Below, one piece after another: positions 20,865 through 29,274 of a DNA stretch of 31,639 nucleotides. Position numbers and translations under genes: made by a program. The first letter of the stretch is position 1; every line of letters begins with the position of its first letter. Origin of the DNA: a virus. The notes below the pieces were generated by a model. That model saw only the letters and a list, made by a program, of their open reading frames with translations, searched no databases and had not been told where the DNA came from. The stretch spans positions 1 to 31,639 of the IMG/VR virus record IMGVR_UViG_3300025889_000568. One strand, written 5' to 3'.

Positions 20865-21202
20865 GACACTTCAAATTGTCAGAGTTTGACTGTACGCACA
20901 CAGGTGAAAACCGCATGGAACCTGAGTTTTTAGAAAAGTTAGACAACCTCAGAGACTACTGCGGCTTTCCTTTTGTTATTACCAGCGGATACAGAAGCCC
21001 TAGTCACCCGTTAGAGGCGGTAAAAGAGATTCCGGGGACTCACGCGCAAGGCATAGCAGCAGATATTAAGATGACTAATTCTGCTCATCGGTATTCGTTA
21101 ATAAAAGCAGCCTTAGATCACGGTTTTACTGGCATAGGGATCGCTGGTACTTTTATTCACCTAGATACTCGGGGCACTGCACCCGTAGTGTGGACTTACT
21201 AA
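20861..21202 (+). CDS. Peptidase M15 family (D,D- or L,D-peptidase), endolysin candidate
   Basis: A 113-residue protein with the M15 signature: TSGYRSPSHP (about 41-50), GTHAQGIAADI (59-69, with zinc ligands H61 and D68) and FIHLD (98-102, H100). These enzymes cleave peptidoglycan cross-bridge peptides. It probably serves as the phage endolysin or a virion-associated muralytic enzyme. The GTG start at 20861 overlaps the preceding TGA. The lipoprotein gene just downstream may be its partner in envelope disruption. Confidence 0.85.
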   Translation: MRHFKLSEFDCTHTGENRMEPEFLEKLDNLRDYCGFPFVITSGYRSPSHPLEAVKEIPGTHAQGIAADIKMTNSAHRYSLIKAALDHGFTGIGIAGTFIHLDTRGTAPVVWTY

Positions 21203-21204
21203 CT

Positions 21205-21555
21205 ATGTTGTACACAAGAAATACTAACGTTACAACTACAGATGTAGCCACTATGGTTACTGTTCCTAATGGTTACGTAGCGTACTGGAATATGCTCTTT
21301 ATTAGTAATCTAGGTGGCTCTACTAACGGTGCTGGAATCTACGTAGACAAAGCTGACGGAACCCGTGTAGATATTTTAGGCGGTGGTAACGTATCAGCTA
21401 AAGACTTTTTGTTAATTGACGGTAACGCAGTGTTTGTTCTTCAAGCGGGTGACGCTATCAAGGCGTACACAACATCAGCAGGAGACATGGAGTTTGTTGT
21501 AACGTTTGACTTAATAGAGCAAGCCCCAACCTTTGTAAACTTTAACGGGAGTTAA
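21205..21555 (+). CDS. Hypothetical beta-rich protein, 116 residues
   Basis: Begins MLYTRNTNVTTTDVATMVTVPNGYVAYWNMLFISN and is rich in Thr, Val, Gly and short strands throughout, like small head-decoration or tail-appendage proteins. The ATG at 21205 follows the M15 stop by two bases. No good Shine-Dalgarno is visible, so translation may depend on coupling. No family recognised. A structural role is an inference. Confidence 0.55.
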   Translation: MLYTRNTNVTTTDVATMVTVPNGYVAYWNMLFISNLGGSTNGAGIYVDKADGTRVDILGGGNVSAKDFLLIDGNAVFVLQAGDAIKAYTTSAGDMEFVVTFDLIEQAPTFVNFNGS

Positions 21556-21556
21556 C

Positions 21557-22324
21557 ATGAGACTAGCTTTATTAGCGGTACTTGTATTTTTAACAGGGTG
21601 TGCATCAAGCACTTCTCAGTACTACGATGCAGTACAAAAGACTGCGGAGGCTAACGCAAGAGCAGTACAAGCTAAGTTTGAGGCTTTGTCTAAGATTGCA
21701 TCTAGTGGCGACGGACAGGCTGCTAGTGCTGCTGTAATGGCTTTGGCGCTTACAAGCACTCCTAACGCTCAACCGCTTCCACAGCAGTCTGAGGCTATTC
21801 AATGGGCGTCTGTATTAGCGTCTCCTGTGACTTCTCTTGGCATGATGTGGATGCAGTCAGACTCGGCTAAGACTATGGCTCGTTACAATAGCAAGGTTGA
21901 TATTGCTAGGGTGACTGCTGACGCACAAACTGAGCAGGCACTGTACGGAAGCTTTGCTGATATTTCTAGCGCGGGCTTTACCGCTATGGGTAACGTAGAC
22001 TACACGCCCTTTGTTAACGGCATGGTTGATCTAGCTATGGGTAACGTAGACTACACGCCCTTTGTTAACGGCATGGTTGATCTAGGCACGGCAGGAATTA
22101 ACGGTGCTGTAACGCTAGGCACTGCTGGGTTTGAATCTAACGTGACTCTAGGCACTGCGGGCTTTGATGCTTTAGTAGAAACAAATGCGAGCAACAACTC
22201 TTTGTACAGCTCTGTTTGGTCTGATTACACAGCGTCTATCCAAAACATCATGGCTAACGTGCCTAATGTAATTTGTTCAGTAACCAGCGACGGAGCAGGC
22301 GGAACGACTGTAACCTGTGACTGA
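21557..22324 (+). CDS. Phage lipoprotein with tandem internal repeats
   Basis: A 255-residue protein with a lipoprotein signal: MRLALLAVLVFLTGC, where LTGC is the lipobox and C15 the lipidated residue. After an Ala-rich helical region (about 25-70) come repeats: a perfect 17-residue duplication of AMGNVDYTPFVNGMVDL (nucleotides 21983-22084) and three LGTAG-type units. It would be anchored in the outer membrane, perhaps as a spanin-like or superinfection-exclusion lipoprotein. Position after the M15 peptidase fits a lysis role, but length and repeats are unusual for an o-spanin. Confidence 0.65.
   Translation: MRLALLAVLVFLTGCASSTSQYYDAVQKTAEANARAVQAKFEALSKIASSGDGQAASAAVMALALTSTPNAQPLPQQSEAIQWASVLASPVTSLGMMWMQSDSAKTMARYNSKVDIARVTADAQTEQALYGSFADISSAGFTAMGNVDYTPFVNGMVDLAMGNVDYTPFVNGMVDLGTAGINGAVTLGTAGFESNVTLGTAGFDALVETNASNNSLYSSVWSDYTASIQNIMANVPNVICSVTSDGAGGTTVTCD
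21983..22084 (+). repeat. Perfect 51-bp tandem duplication in lipoprotein gene
   Basis: Copy 1 is 21983-22033 and copy 2 is 22034-22084, identical at every base. The unit is 17 codons (AMGNVDYTPFVNGMVDL), so the frame is kept. Perfect identity, including silent positions, indicates a recent duplication, or an assembly artefact. Confidence 0.9.
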
Positions 22325-23567
22325 TCTCAATGTACAACTGTTGCCTTGGCAGCAGGAAGTCTACTCTGATCCTACACGGTTCAAAGTAGTAGCGGCAGGG
22401 CGACGAACAGGGAAGTCTCGTCTTGCTGCATGGATGCTCATTATTAATGCGCTCCAGACCGATAAAGGTCAAGTTTTTTACGTTGCGCCTACGCAGGGAC
22501 AAGCCCGTGACATTATGTGGCAAACCCTGCTAGAGCTAGGACACCCTGTGATTGCAGGATCACATATTAATAATCTGCAGATCAGGTTGGTCAACGGAGC
22601 CACGATTAGTCTCAAGGGCGCTGATAGACCTGAGACAATGCGTGGCGTGTCCTTGAAGTTTCTTGTGATGGACGAGTACGCAGACATGAAGCCTGAGGTA
22701 TGGGAGCAAATCCTCCGTCCAGCACTTGCAGACCAGAAAGGGCAGGCAATGTTTATAGGTACGCCTATGGGCAGAAACCATTTTTACGAATTGTACAAGT
22801 ACGCAGAGCTAGGGTCAGACGAAACGTACAAAGGGTGGCACTTTACGTCTTACGATAACCCTTTGCTGGACTCAGAAGAAATTGACATGGCTAAAAAGTC
22901 TATGTCGTCTTATGCGTTTCGCCAGGAGTTTATGGCGTCGTTTGAAGCCAGAGGCTCTGAGATGTTTAAAGAAGACTGGGTGCAGTTTGGAGAGGAACCA
23001 GAAGCAGGTGATTATTACATAGCTGTTGACTTGGCTGGCTTTGAAGAAGTAAACAAGAAACGGACAAAGAATACTAAGCTCGATGAAACAGCAATCTCTA
23101 TTGTTAAAGTTAGTCCTGATGGTTGGTACGTTGATAACATTATATATGGGCGGTGGAGCCTTGACGAGACTGCCTCCAAGATATTTCAGGCCGTCAGAGA
23201 CTACAGGCCAATTAGCGTTGGTATTGAAAGAGGAATAGCAAAGCAGGCAGTAATGTCTCCGCTAACAGATTTAATGAAGCGTTACGGGCGGTTTTTTAGA
23301 GTAGAGGAGTTAACTCACGGCAACAAGAAAAAGACTGACAGAGTTATGTGGGCGCTTCAAGGTCGCTTTGAAAACGGCTTTGTAACACTAAACAAAGGAG
23401 AGTGGAACAGTCGATTCTTGGATCAGTTGTTTCAGTTTCCAGATCCATTAACTCACGATGACTTGGTTGACGCACTGGCTTACGTAGATCAGTTGGCGCA
23501 AGTAGCGTACCACTATGATTTTGAGGTTGACAATCACGAAGTTATGGACGTTGTAGCAGGATACTAA
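22317..23567 (+). CDS. terL: Terminase large subunit (TerL)
   Basis: A 416-residue packaging motor. ATPase: adenine-binding LLPWQQEV, Walker A AAGRRTGKS (26-34), Walker B FLVMDE (115-120), coupling motif FIGTP (146-150). Nuclease: YIAVDLAG (D238), VGIERG (E304) and THDDLVDALAY (D381, D382, D385), the RNase H-like metal ligands. It cuts and translocates phage DNA into the procapsid. The GTG start at 22317 overlaps the lipoprotein end by 8 bases. The portal gene follows after two small genes. Confidence 0.95.
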   Translation: MTDLNVQLLPWQQEVYSDPTRFKVVAAGRRTGKSRLAAWMLIINALQTDKGQVFYVAPTQGQARDIMWQTLLELGHPVIAGSHINNLQIRLVNGATISLKGADRPETMRGVSLKFLVMDEYADMKPEVWEQILRPALADQKGQAMFIGTPMGRNHFYELYKYAELGSDETYKGWHFTSYDNPLLDSEEIDMAKKSMSSYAFRQEFMASFEARGSEMFKEDWVQFGEEPEAGDYYIAVDLAGFEEVNKKRTKNTKLDETAISIVKVSPDGWYVDNIIYGRWSLDETASKIFQAVRDYRPISVGIERGIAKQAVMSPLTDLMKRYGRFFRVEELTHGNKKKTDRVMWALQGRFENGFVTLNKGEWNSRFLDQLFQFPDPLTHDDLVDALAYVDQLAQVAYHYDFEVDNHEVMDVVAGY

Positions 23568-23568
23568 T

Positions 23569-24132
23569 ATGGCAGAAGAAACTTTTAAAGATAAATTCTA
23601 TAAACTTATAGAAGAGTATAAAGCAACTGATGAAGAGTCTGCTGCTGAATTTAAAGAAGGTGATTTCAGATGGGGCGAAACAAAACTTAGCGAAGACTCT
23701 CCCACGGGAAAGCCAAAAATTTATATAAACCATAAAAAATTTAAAAATGACCCAAATACCGGAAAAAATTATGAGCGAGAAATGCTTATAGGCGAGGGCA
23801 TTCATTTGTTAAAAGACATAGACCCTGAAAGGGCAGATCGGTTATATAAAACAGCAATTTCCGATCCGGGGGTTTTGCGCTGGCTAAAAGATTCTTATGC
23901 CCAAGAGGTTACCAACAATAATAATATTCCAAATGAGCAAAAAAGATCATTTGAAAATTATGTAAAAGTTTCAAGGCTAGATCAAATTATTGGGCATTAT
24001 TTATTGGCTAACAAAAATGCTTCAGTGTCAACTAATCGGCAATGGCCTACTCAAAGGTTAGTTGAGCGTGGATTTTACGGAACAAAATTCAAAGATGAGC
24101 TTGATAAACTTAAAAAAGAATTAGATTTATGA
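23569..24132 (+). CDS. AT-rich hypothetical protein between TerL and portal
   Basis: A 187-residue, Lys/Glu/Asn-rich, mostly helical protein. MLIGEGIHLLKDIDPERADRLYKTA near 78-100 resembles a zincin-like helix but lacks the HExxH motif. Base composition is noticeably more AT-rich than the terminase and portal genes on either side, with many A/T runs, suggesting later acquisition. Such insertions between TerL and portal are often morons. No function can be assigned. Confidence 0.6.
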   Translation: MAEETFKDKFYKLIEEYKATDEESAAEFKEGDFRWGETKLSEDSPTGKPKIYINHKKFKNDPNTGKNYEREMLIGEGIHLLKDIDPERADRLYKTAISDPGVLRWLKDSYAQEVTNNNNIPNEQKRSFENYVKVSRLDQIIGHYLLANKNASVSTNRQWPTQRLVERGFYGTKFKDELDKLKKELDL

Positions 24133-24227
24133 CCGAAAGAGTTTTTAGAAAGTTCAACACTTATGGCATTTACGCTATCTCTGCCGTAGTATTTTTTACT
24201 ATGGGCTACAGCGTAGCTTTAATTTAA
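24129..24227 (+). CDS. 32-residue single-pass membrane micro-protein
   Basis: Begins MTERVFRKFNTYGIYAISAVV and contains one hydrophobic segment of about 20 residues after a basic N-terminus. The ATG overlaps the stop of the preceding gene (ATGA at 24129-24132) and its TAA begins the AAGGA ribosome site of the portal gene. A small membrane protein is plausible, holin-like or otherwise, but the size is very small for a holin. Confidence 0.5.
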   Translation: MTERVFRKFNTYGIYAISAVVFFTMGYSVALI

Positions 24228-24237
24228 GGAAATTACT

Positions 24238-26289
24238 ATGGCAGACGAAATCTTGAGTCCAGATCCTCTGATGATTGAGGAATCTCTAGAAGATTGGGTA
24301 ATGACTAAATGTGAGAACTGGCGTGACCACTACGAGTCAAACTACGAAGCAAAATTTGAAGAGTACTATCGACTCTGGCGGGGACAGTGGGATCCTGCAG
24401 ATTCAGATAGAGCCTCAGAACGCTCTAGGATTATTTCTCCTGCACTGCAGCAGGCTGTAGAGTCTAACGTAGCAGAACTAGAAGAAGCTACTTTTGGTCG
24501 TGGTAAGTGGTTCGACATCAGCGATGACATGAACGATCAAAACCGTCAAGACATTCAGTATTTGCGCAATAAGCTTACTGAAGACTTTGAGATGTGCAAA
24601 GTGCGTAAGGCTGTAGCCGAGTGTCTTATTAACTCAGCAGTCTTTGGCATAGGTATTGGTGAAATCGTAATTGAAGAAATTAAGGAAATGACTCCCGCTA
24701 CTCAGCCTGTTATGGGCGGAGACTTGACTGCAGTAGGGGTTAACATTACTGATAGAGTTGTTGTTAAGCTTAAGCCAGTAATGCCTCAAAACTTTTTAAT
24801 TGATCCTGTAGCTACAAGCGTAGAAGAAGCCATGGGCGTAGCTGTTGACGAGTTTGTGTCAAAGCACTCTGTAGAGCTTTTGCAAGAGCAAGGAGTCTAC
24901 CGTGAAGCGTACATTGAATCTGCAGCCCCTGATACAGACTTGGAGCCAGATCAAGATCTCACTATTTACAACGATGACAAAGTACGACTAACAAAGTACT
25001 ACGGGCTGGTTCCTCGTGAACTTTTAGAGGCTGAAGGCGTAGAAGTAGACTCTGACTCTATGTACGTAGAGGCCATTGTTGTTATTGCTAACGGAGGCAC
25101 TTTGCTTAAAGCAGAGGTTAATCCGTACATGATGGGCGACAGACCTGTAGTAGCTTTCCCTTGGGACGTAGTGCCAGGAAGATTCTGGGGTCGTGGCGTA
25201 TGTGAAAAAGGTTACAACTCTCAGAAAGCGTTGGATACAGAGTTACGCGCCCGTATTGACGCACTGTCACTTACTATTCACCCGATGCTTGCTATTGACG
25301 CAACTAGGCTCCCAAGAGGCGCTAAGCCTGAAGTGCGTCCGGGCAAGATGATTCTTACCAATGGAGATCCTCGTGAAGTTTTACAGCCGTTCAATTTTGG
25401 GCAAGTTGGTCAGATTACTTTTGCACAAGCTCAGGCGCTTCAACAGATGGTACAACAAGCGACAGGCGCTGTGGACTCAGCAGGGATCGCTGGACAGGTC
25501 AATGGCGAAGCTACTGCTGCTGGGATCTCTATGTCTCTTGGGGCTATCATTAAGAGACATAAGCGTACCCTTATAAACTTCCAACAGTCATTCTTGCTGC
25601 CGTTTGTTACCAAGGCTGCACATCGGTATATGCAGTTTGATCCTGAGAATTACCCTGTAGCTGACTACAAGTTTAACGCTACTTCTACTCTAGGTATTAT
25701 TGCTCGTGAGTACGAAGTAACTCAGCTTGTACAGCTGCTGCAAACGATGAAACAAGATAGTCCGCTGTACCCTGTATTGATCCAGAGCATCATTGACAAC
25801 ATGAATCTGTCTAACCGTGATGAGCTTATTGCTACGATGCAGAAAGCTTCACAACCGGATCCACAGGCTCAGCAAATGGCTATGATGGCGCAGCAGGCTC
25901 AAATGGAGTTCCAGCAGAGTCAGACAGCAGTTCTTAATGCTCAAGCCGCAGAATCTCAGGCAAGAGCGCAGAAGTACGCTATTGAAACGCAACTGGCTCC
26001 AGAAGAGTTGCAAATAGAAAAAATTAATGCCATTACCCGCAATCTTAAGGAAGGAGATCAGGAAGACAAAGAGTTTGAGCGAAGACTTAAAGTAGCAGAT
26101 GCCCTTTTGAAAGAACGACAAATACAAGGAAAACGTCAAAATGCTAATGACACAAAACGAAATGAACAGCCTGATCAAACAGATCAATTTAGCGTTCGAG
26201 GAGCACTTCCACAAATTGGAAACGCTGGAAGCCAAGGTCGCGGACCTAGAGGCCCAAATGTCGGCTCTGCACCAGAAGGAGTTCTCTAA
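24238..26289 (+). CDS. Portal protein
   Basis: A 683-residue protein with the plan of podovirus portals: a charged N-terminus with WRDHYESNYEAKFEEYYRLW, SRIISPALQQAVESNVAELEEATF (about 62-85), a mixed central domain, PVVAFPWDVVPGRFWGRGVCEKG near 300-322 and RPGKMILTNGDPREVLQPF near 365-385. A long helical Gln/Ala-rich C-terminal barrel follows (about 535-600), then a hydrophilic tail. It forms the dodecameric DNA entry ring. AAGGA precedes the ATG. The last about 50 codons overlap a second likely gene in another frame. Confidence 0.85.
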   Translation: MADEILSPDPLMIEESLEDWVMTKCENWRDHYESNYEAKFEEYYRLWRGQWDPADSDRASERSRIISPALQQAVESNVAELEEATFGRGKWFDISDDMNDQNRQDIQYLRNKLTEDFEMCKVRKAVAECLINSAVFGIGIGEIVIEEIKEMTPATQPVMGGDLTAVGVNITDRVVVKLKPVMPQNFLIDPVATSVEEAMGVAVDEFVSKHSVELLQEQGVYREAYIESAAPDTDLEPDQDLTIYNDDKVRLTKYYGLVPRELLEAEGVEVDSDSMYVEAIVVIANGGTLLKAEVNPYMMGDRPVVAFPWDVVPGRFWGRGVCEKGYNSQKALDTELRARIDALSLTIHPMLAIDATRLPRGAKPEVRPGKMILTNGDPREVLQPFNFGQVGQITFAQAQALQQMVQQATGAVDSAGIAGQVNGEATAAGISMSLGAIIKRHKRTLINFQQSFLLPFVTKAAHRYMQFDPENYPVADYKFNATSTLGIIAREYEVTQLVQLLQTMKQDSPLYPVLIQSIIDNMNLSNRDELIATMQKASQPDPQAQQMAMMAQQAQMEFQQSQTAVLNAQAAESQARAQKYAIETQLAPEELQIEKINAITRNLKEGDQEDKEFERRLKVADALLKERQIQGKRQNANDTKRNEQPDQTDQFSVRGALPQIGNAGSQGRGPRGPNVGSAPEGVL

Positions 26290-26356
26290 TGCCAAAGGAC
26301 CCACGACTGGAAAGGGCAGGAGTAAGCGGGTACAACAAGCCGAAGAGGACTCCTAA
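26141..26356 (+). CDS. Overprinted coiled-coil protein, 71 residues
   Basis: An open frame overlapping the end of the portal gene and the start of the next gene. It reads NSLIKQINLAFEEHFHKLETLEAKVADLEAQMSAL, a regular heptad coiled coil that resembles short proteins found after portals in related phages, while the portal frame here is low complexity. AAGGA at 26126-26130 is 10 bases before the ATG. The tail is basic and hydrophilic. It may be a scaffold-like or membrane-independent assembly factor. Confidence 0.55.
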   Translation: MLMTQNEMNSLIKQINLAFEEHFHKLETLEAKVADLEAQMSALHQKEFSNAKGPTTGKGRSKRVQQAEEDS

Positions 26357-26570
26357 TCACCCAACGAAGTCTCATGTGGTTGTAGCCAAATGTGCAGACG
26401 GTAGTGTAAAGACTATCCGCTTTGGGCAACAGGGTGTTAGCGGCGCTGGAAAAAACCCTAAGACCGCTAAAGAGAAAGCTAGGCGCAAGTCGTTCAAGGC
26501 TAGACACGCCAAAAACATTGCTAAAGGTAAGTGTTCTGCAGCTTATTGGGCAGATAAAGTAAAATGGTAA
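26289..26570 (+). CDS. Conserved basic phage protein (DUF5872-like)
   Basis: A 93-residue, very basic protein with a pattern I recognise from many aquatic phage genomes: MPKDPRLERAGVSGYNKPKR, then TPNHPTKSHVVVAK, IRFGQQGVSGAG, and KARRKSFKARHAKNIAKG-SAAYWADKVKW. The conserved arginine/lysine blocks suggest DNA binding or packaging-related neutralisation. Start overlaps the portal stop (TAATG at 26287-26291). Function unknown. Confidence 0.7.
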   Translation: MPKDPRLERAGVSGYNKPKRTPNHPTKSHVVVAKCADGSVKTIRFGQQGVSGAGKNPKTAKEKARRKSFKARHAKNIAKGKCSAAYWADKVKW

Positions 26571-26818
26571 AGCTATATAAAGTTGTATGGAAAGACGCTC
26601 AAGGAGGATCTAACTTAGGTTGGCGTGAGTTAAGTGAACTTGTACAAGGCAAAGTAGCTATTGCTGTTTCTTGCGGTGCTGTTTTAGTTGATGACGAGGA
26701 AAAAGTAATTATCTGTCCTCATCTGTTAGTGGACGACGGTAAAATTACAGAAGGAGATGCAGAGATAGTTATACCTAAGCAATGGGTAGTATCAATGGAA
26801 GAACTAAGGGCAGTATGA
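26564..26818 (+). CDS. Hypothetical protein, 84 residues
   Basis: A compact mixed alpha/beta protein beginning MVKLYKVVWKDAQGGSNLGWRELSEL, with several hydrophobic strands (VAIAVSCGAVLVDDEEKVIICPHLLVDDGK). It overlaps the basic protein gene by 7 bases. No membrane segment or recognised family. Role unknown, in the head-gene block. Confidence 0.6.
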   Translation: MVKLYKVVWKDAQGGSNLGWRELSELVQGKVAIAVSCGAVLVDDEEKVIICPHLLVDDGKITEGDAEIVIPKQWVVSMEELRAV

Positions 26819-26891
26819 AAAACAGCTAAAAAATAATTATTAAAAAATCTGTTTATATTTCTAATTAGTATATGTAAAATAGGGAGTGGCA
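26819..26891 (+). other. AT-rich spacer with possible promoter
   Basis: Almost pure A/T over 26825-26880, including TAAAAAATAATTATTAAAAAATC and TATATGTAAAAT, before GGGAG of the next gene. Several -10-like hexamers occur but no clear -35, so a promoter is only possible. Confidence 0.25.
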
Positions 26892-27140
26892 ATGGACCAA
26901 GAAACACAAGAGTACTACGACAATTACTTTAGTCTTTTTATTACAGATGGTTGGAAACAGTTAATAAAAGAGTTTGCTAACAATGCCGTGCAAATTAACA
27001 GCGTAGAAGCAACTAAAGATGTTAACGATATGTTTTTTCGTAAGGGTCAACTAAACGTATTAGCCCACTTACTAAACATGGAAACTATTGTTAACACTAA
27101 TTACGAGGAAGCTAGTAAGCCTTCTGAAGAAGATGATTAA
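26892..27140 (+). CDS. Hypothetical acidic protein, 82 residues
   Basis: Begins MDQETQEYYDNYFSLFITDGWKQLIKEFANNAVQI, predicted helical, ending in an acidic EEASKPSEEDD tail. GGGAG at 26882-26886 is 5 bases before the ATG, which decides this start over a GTG at 26886. The preceding spacer is AT-rich. The next gene overlaps its end. Resembles small head-region proteins of related phages, but the function is unknown. Confidence 0.6.
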   Translation: MDQETQEYYDNYFSLFITDGWKQLIKEFANNAVQINSVEATKDVNDMFFRKGQLNVLAHLLNMETIVNTNYEEASKPSEEDD

Positions 27141-27357
27141 AGTATTTGATTTTCGTTGTACTAATGGACATATATTTGAAGAATTTGTAGACAGTAGCAC
27201 TACTTCTAGTAGGTGCAGATGTGGTGCTAACGCTACAAAAATTGTCTCAGCTACTCAGCATATCCTAGATGGGTCATCAGGGGATTTCCCCGGACGACAC
27301 ATGAAATGGGTAAGAGAACACGAGAAAGCTGGGCAAAAGAGCAGGGAATCTCAATAG
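27133..27357 (+). CDS. FmdB-like zinc-ribbon protein
   Basis: A 74-residue protein with FDFRCTNGHIFEEFV (C9, H13) and a second knuckle CRCG (C28, C30), the N-terminal zinc ribbon plan of FmdB-family regulatory proteins. The remainder has a DGSSGDFPGRHMKW motif often seen in phage versions. Small zinc ribbons of this type commonly occur between portal and scaffold genes. Start 27133 chosen because it overlaps the upstream stop (ATGATTAA); the longer reading is a shadow. Function unknown. Confidence 0.65.
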   Translation: MIKVFDFRCTNGHIFEEFVDSSTTSSRCRCGANATKIVSATQHILDGSSGDFPGRHMKWVREHEKAGQKSRESQ

Positions 27358-27411
27358 AGGTAACTCCCATTTTATTTCTCCATAACCTTTACAGGCGGGG
27401 TAAGTTTAGAA

Positions 27412-28203
27412 ATGTCACGAGCAACATTAATTGATGAGCGTCAGGAAGAAGAGTTAGATCAACTAGAGCAGGATACTGTAGAGACTCCCGAAGCGGAACA
27501 ACCTCAAGAAGTATCAAACATTCCAGAAAAGTATCGTGGTAAGTCTGTCGAAGATCTTGTACAGATGCACCAAGAGCTTGAGAAGTTTTCAGGCAAACAG
27601 AGTACGGAAGTTGGAGAGCTAAGAAAAGTTGTTGATAACTACATCCAGACTCAACTCTCAACACAACAAGCACCTCAACAACAGCAATATCAAGGCGATG
27701 AAGATGATGTAGATTTCTTTGTTGATCCCAAAACCGCTGTTAGTCGAGCTATAGACAATCACCCGAGAATCAAAGAAGCGCAAGCGTATACTGAGCAGTA
27801 CAAAAAACAGTCAACGTTAGCACAACTTCAACGACAGCATCCCGATATGGAATCTGTACTACAGGATCCTAAGTTTGCTGAGTGGATTAAAGGGTCAAAG
27901 GTCAGAACACAGTTGTTTGTTCAGGCTGACCAAATGTACGACTACGATGCTGCTGACGAACTGTTTACGCTCTGGAAAGACCGTAATCAAGCCGTTAAGC
28001 AGACAGCCCAGGCAGAGCTTGTGGCGCGTAAGAGTGCAGTTAAGTCAGCAAACACAGGCAACGCTCGCGGAACAGCAGAGGGATCACGCAAGAAAGTTTA
28101 TCGTCGTGCTGACATTATTAAACTTATGCAAACCGACCCTGATCGCTACATGGCACTACAGCCTGAAATCATGGCAGCCTATGCAGAGAAGAGGGTCAAA
28201 TAG
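27412..28203 (+). CDS. Scaffolding protein
   Basis: A 263-residue, acidic, Gln-rich helical protein directly before the capsid gene. The first 50 residues are very acidic, then a coiled-coil region (KSVEDLVQMHQELEKFSGKQSTEVGELRKVVDNYIQ), a Gln-rich linker and a basic C-terminus (KKVYRRADIIKLMQTDPDRY) suited to contacting the capsid inner surface. Position, charge pattern and lack of a globular motif all match podovirus scaffolding proteins that template procapsid assembly and are lost on DNA packaging. Confidence 0.75.
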   Translation: MSRATLIDERQEEELDQLEQDTVETPEAEQPQEVSNIPEKYRGKSVEDLVQMHQELEKFSGKQSTEVGELRKVVDNYIQTQLSTQQAPQQQQYQGDEDDVDFFVDPKTAVSRAIDNHPRIKEAQAYTEQYKKQSTLAQLQRQHPDMESVLQDPKFAEWIKGSKVRTQLFVQADQMYDYDAADELFTLWKDRNQAVKQTAQAELVARKSAVKSANTGNARGTAEGSRKKVYRRADIIKLMQTDPDRYMALQPEIMAAYAEKRVK

Positions 28204-28220
28204 CCTAAAGGAGAATTATT

Positions 28221-29207
28221 ATGGCTGATGAAACCTCTGGTGCTTATCCATTAGCTAATGGATTTGTAGACAAAACCGCAGCTGGTACTTTCATTCCAGA
28301 AATCTGGAGTGATGAGATCATTGCTGCTTACCAAAAGAACCTGAAAATGGCTCCCCTTGTCAAGCGTCTGTCGATGTCTGGCAAGAAGGGTGACGTTATT
28401 CACATCCCTAAGCCCGTTCGTGGTGCTGCATCTGCTAAGGCAGAAGCTGCTGCAGTTACGATTCAGGCTAACCTTGAGACAGAATTGACTGTCACTGTAG
28501 ACCGTCACTTTGAGTACTCACGTCTGATCGAGGACATCGTAGAAGTACAGGCTCTGTCTTCTCTGCGACAGTTCTACACCGAAGACGCTGGCTACCAGCT
28601 TGCTCTGAAGGTAGACACTGACCTGATGAACGCTGCTACTGGTTTTGGCACGGGTACACGCACTGATAACCCGACTGATGGTGCTGCTTGGGAAGGTTCC
28701 ACTTGGTTCAACGACGCTGGAACTACTACCACGGCGTTTACTGATGACACGATGCTTGCGGCTGACGTATTTACCGATGCGTTTTTCCGCGACATGATTC
28801 AGAAGATGGACGATAATGACGTTCCTATGGAAAACCGCGTGTTGGTTATTCCGCCTGTTCTTAAGAATACTTTGACAGGCATTGAGCGTTACGTGTCTTC
28901 TGACTTCCGTGACGGACGTACCGTAGGTACTGGCTTGATTGGTAACGTGTATGGCATTGATATCTACGTGTCTAGCAACTGCCCAACTCTGGAAACTGCG
29001 GCTCAAAACGGTGCTGCTAGCGGTGTAGCTTCGCGTGGTGCTTTGTTCTTCCACAAGGACGCCCTTGTAATGGCAGAGCAGATGGCTGTACGTTCTCAGA
29101 CCCAGTACAAGCAAGAGTATCTCTCTACTCTGTACACGGCTGACACTCTGTACGGTGTTCAAACTTACCGTCCAGAAGCCGGTTTTGTCTTGGCAGTTCC
29201 TGCTTAA
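28221..29207 (+). CDS. Major capsid protein
   Basis: A 328-residue protein with HK97-fold features: an N-terminal arm (residues 1-30), FIPEIWSDEIIAAYQKNLKMAPLVKRLS, the E-loop region with GDVIHIPKPVRGAASAK, and DRHFEYSRLIEDIVEVQALSSLRQFYTEDAGYQLALKVD forming the spine helix. P-domain and A-domain strands follow, including ALFFHKDALVMAEQMAVRSQTQYK. AAGGAG precedes the ATG. It follows the scaffold gene and is followed by a strong terminator, which would separate head from tail-fibre transcription. Confidence 0.85.
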   Translation: MADETSGAYPLANGFVDKTAAGTFIPEIWSDEIIAAYQKNLKMAPLVKRLSMSGKKGDVIHIPKPVRGAASAKAEAAAVTIQANLETELTVTVDRHFEYSRLIEDIVEVQALSSLRQFYTEDAGYQLALKVDTDLMNAATGFGTGTRTDNPTDGAAWEGSTWFNDAGTTTTAFTDDTMLAADVFTDAFFRDMIQKMDDNDVPMENRVLVIPPVLKNTLTGIERYVSSDFRDGRTVGTGLIGNVYGIDIYVSSNCPTLETAAQNGAASGVASRGALFFHKDALVMAEQMAVRSQTQYKQEYLSTLYTADTLYGVQTYRPEAGFVLAVPA

Positions 29208-29218
29208 GATAACCTCTA

Positions 29219-29251
29219 AGGGGACTCTTCGGAGTCCCTTTTCCTTTTTTT
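29219..29251 (+). terminator. Rho-independent terminator after capsid gene
   Basis: GGGACTC (29221-29227), TTCG tetraloop, GAGTCCC (29232-29238), extended by A-T and G-T pairs, then a T-rich tract to 29251. A strong intrinsic terminator. It likely limits transcription into the tail fibre gene. Confidence 0.9.
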
Positions 29252-29274
29252 GTTTGTTTTTGTAGGAGTAGTCT

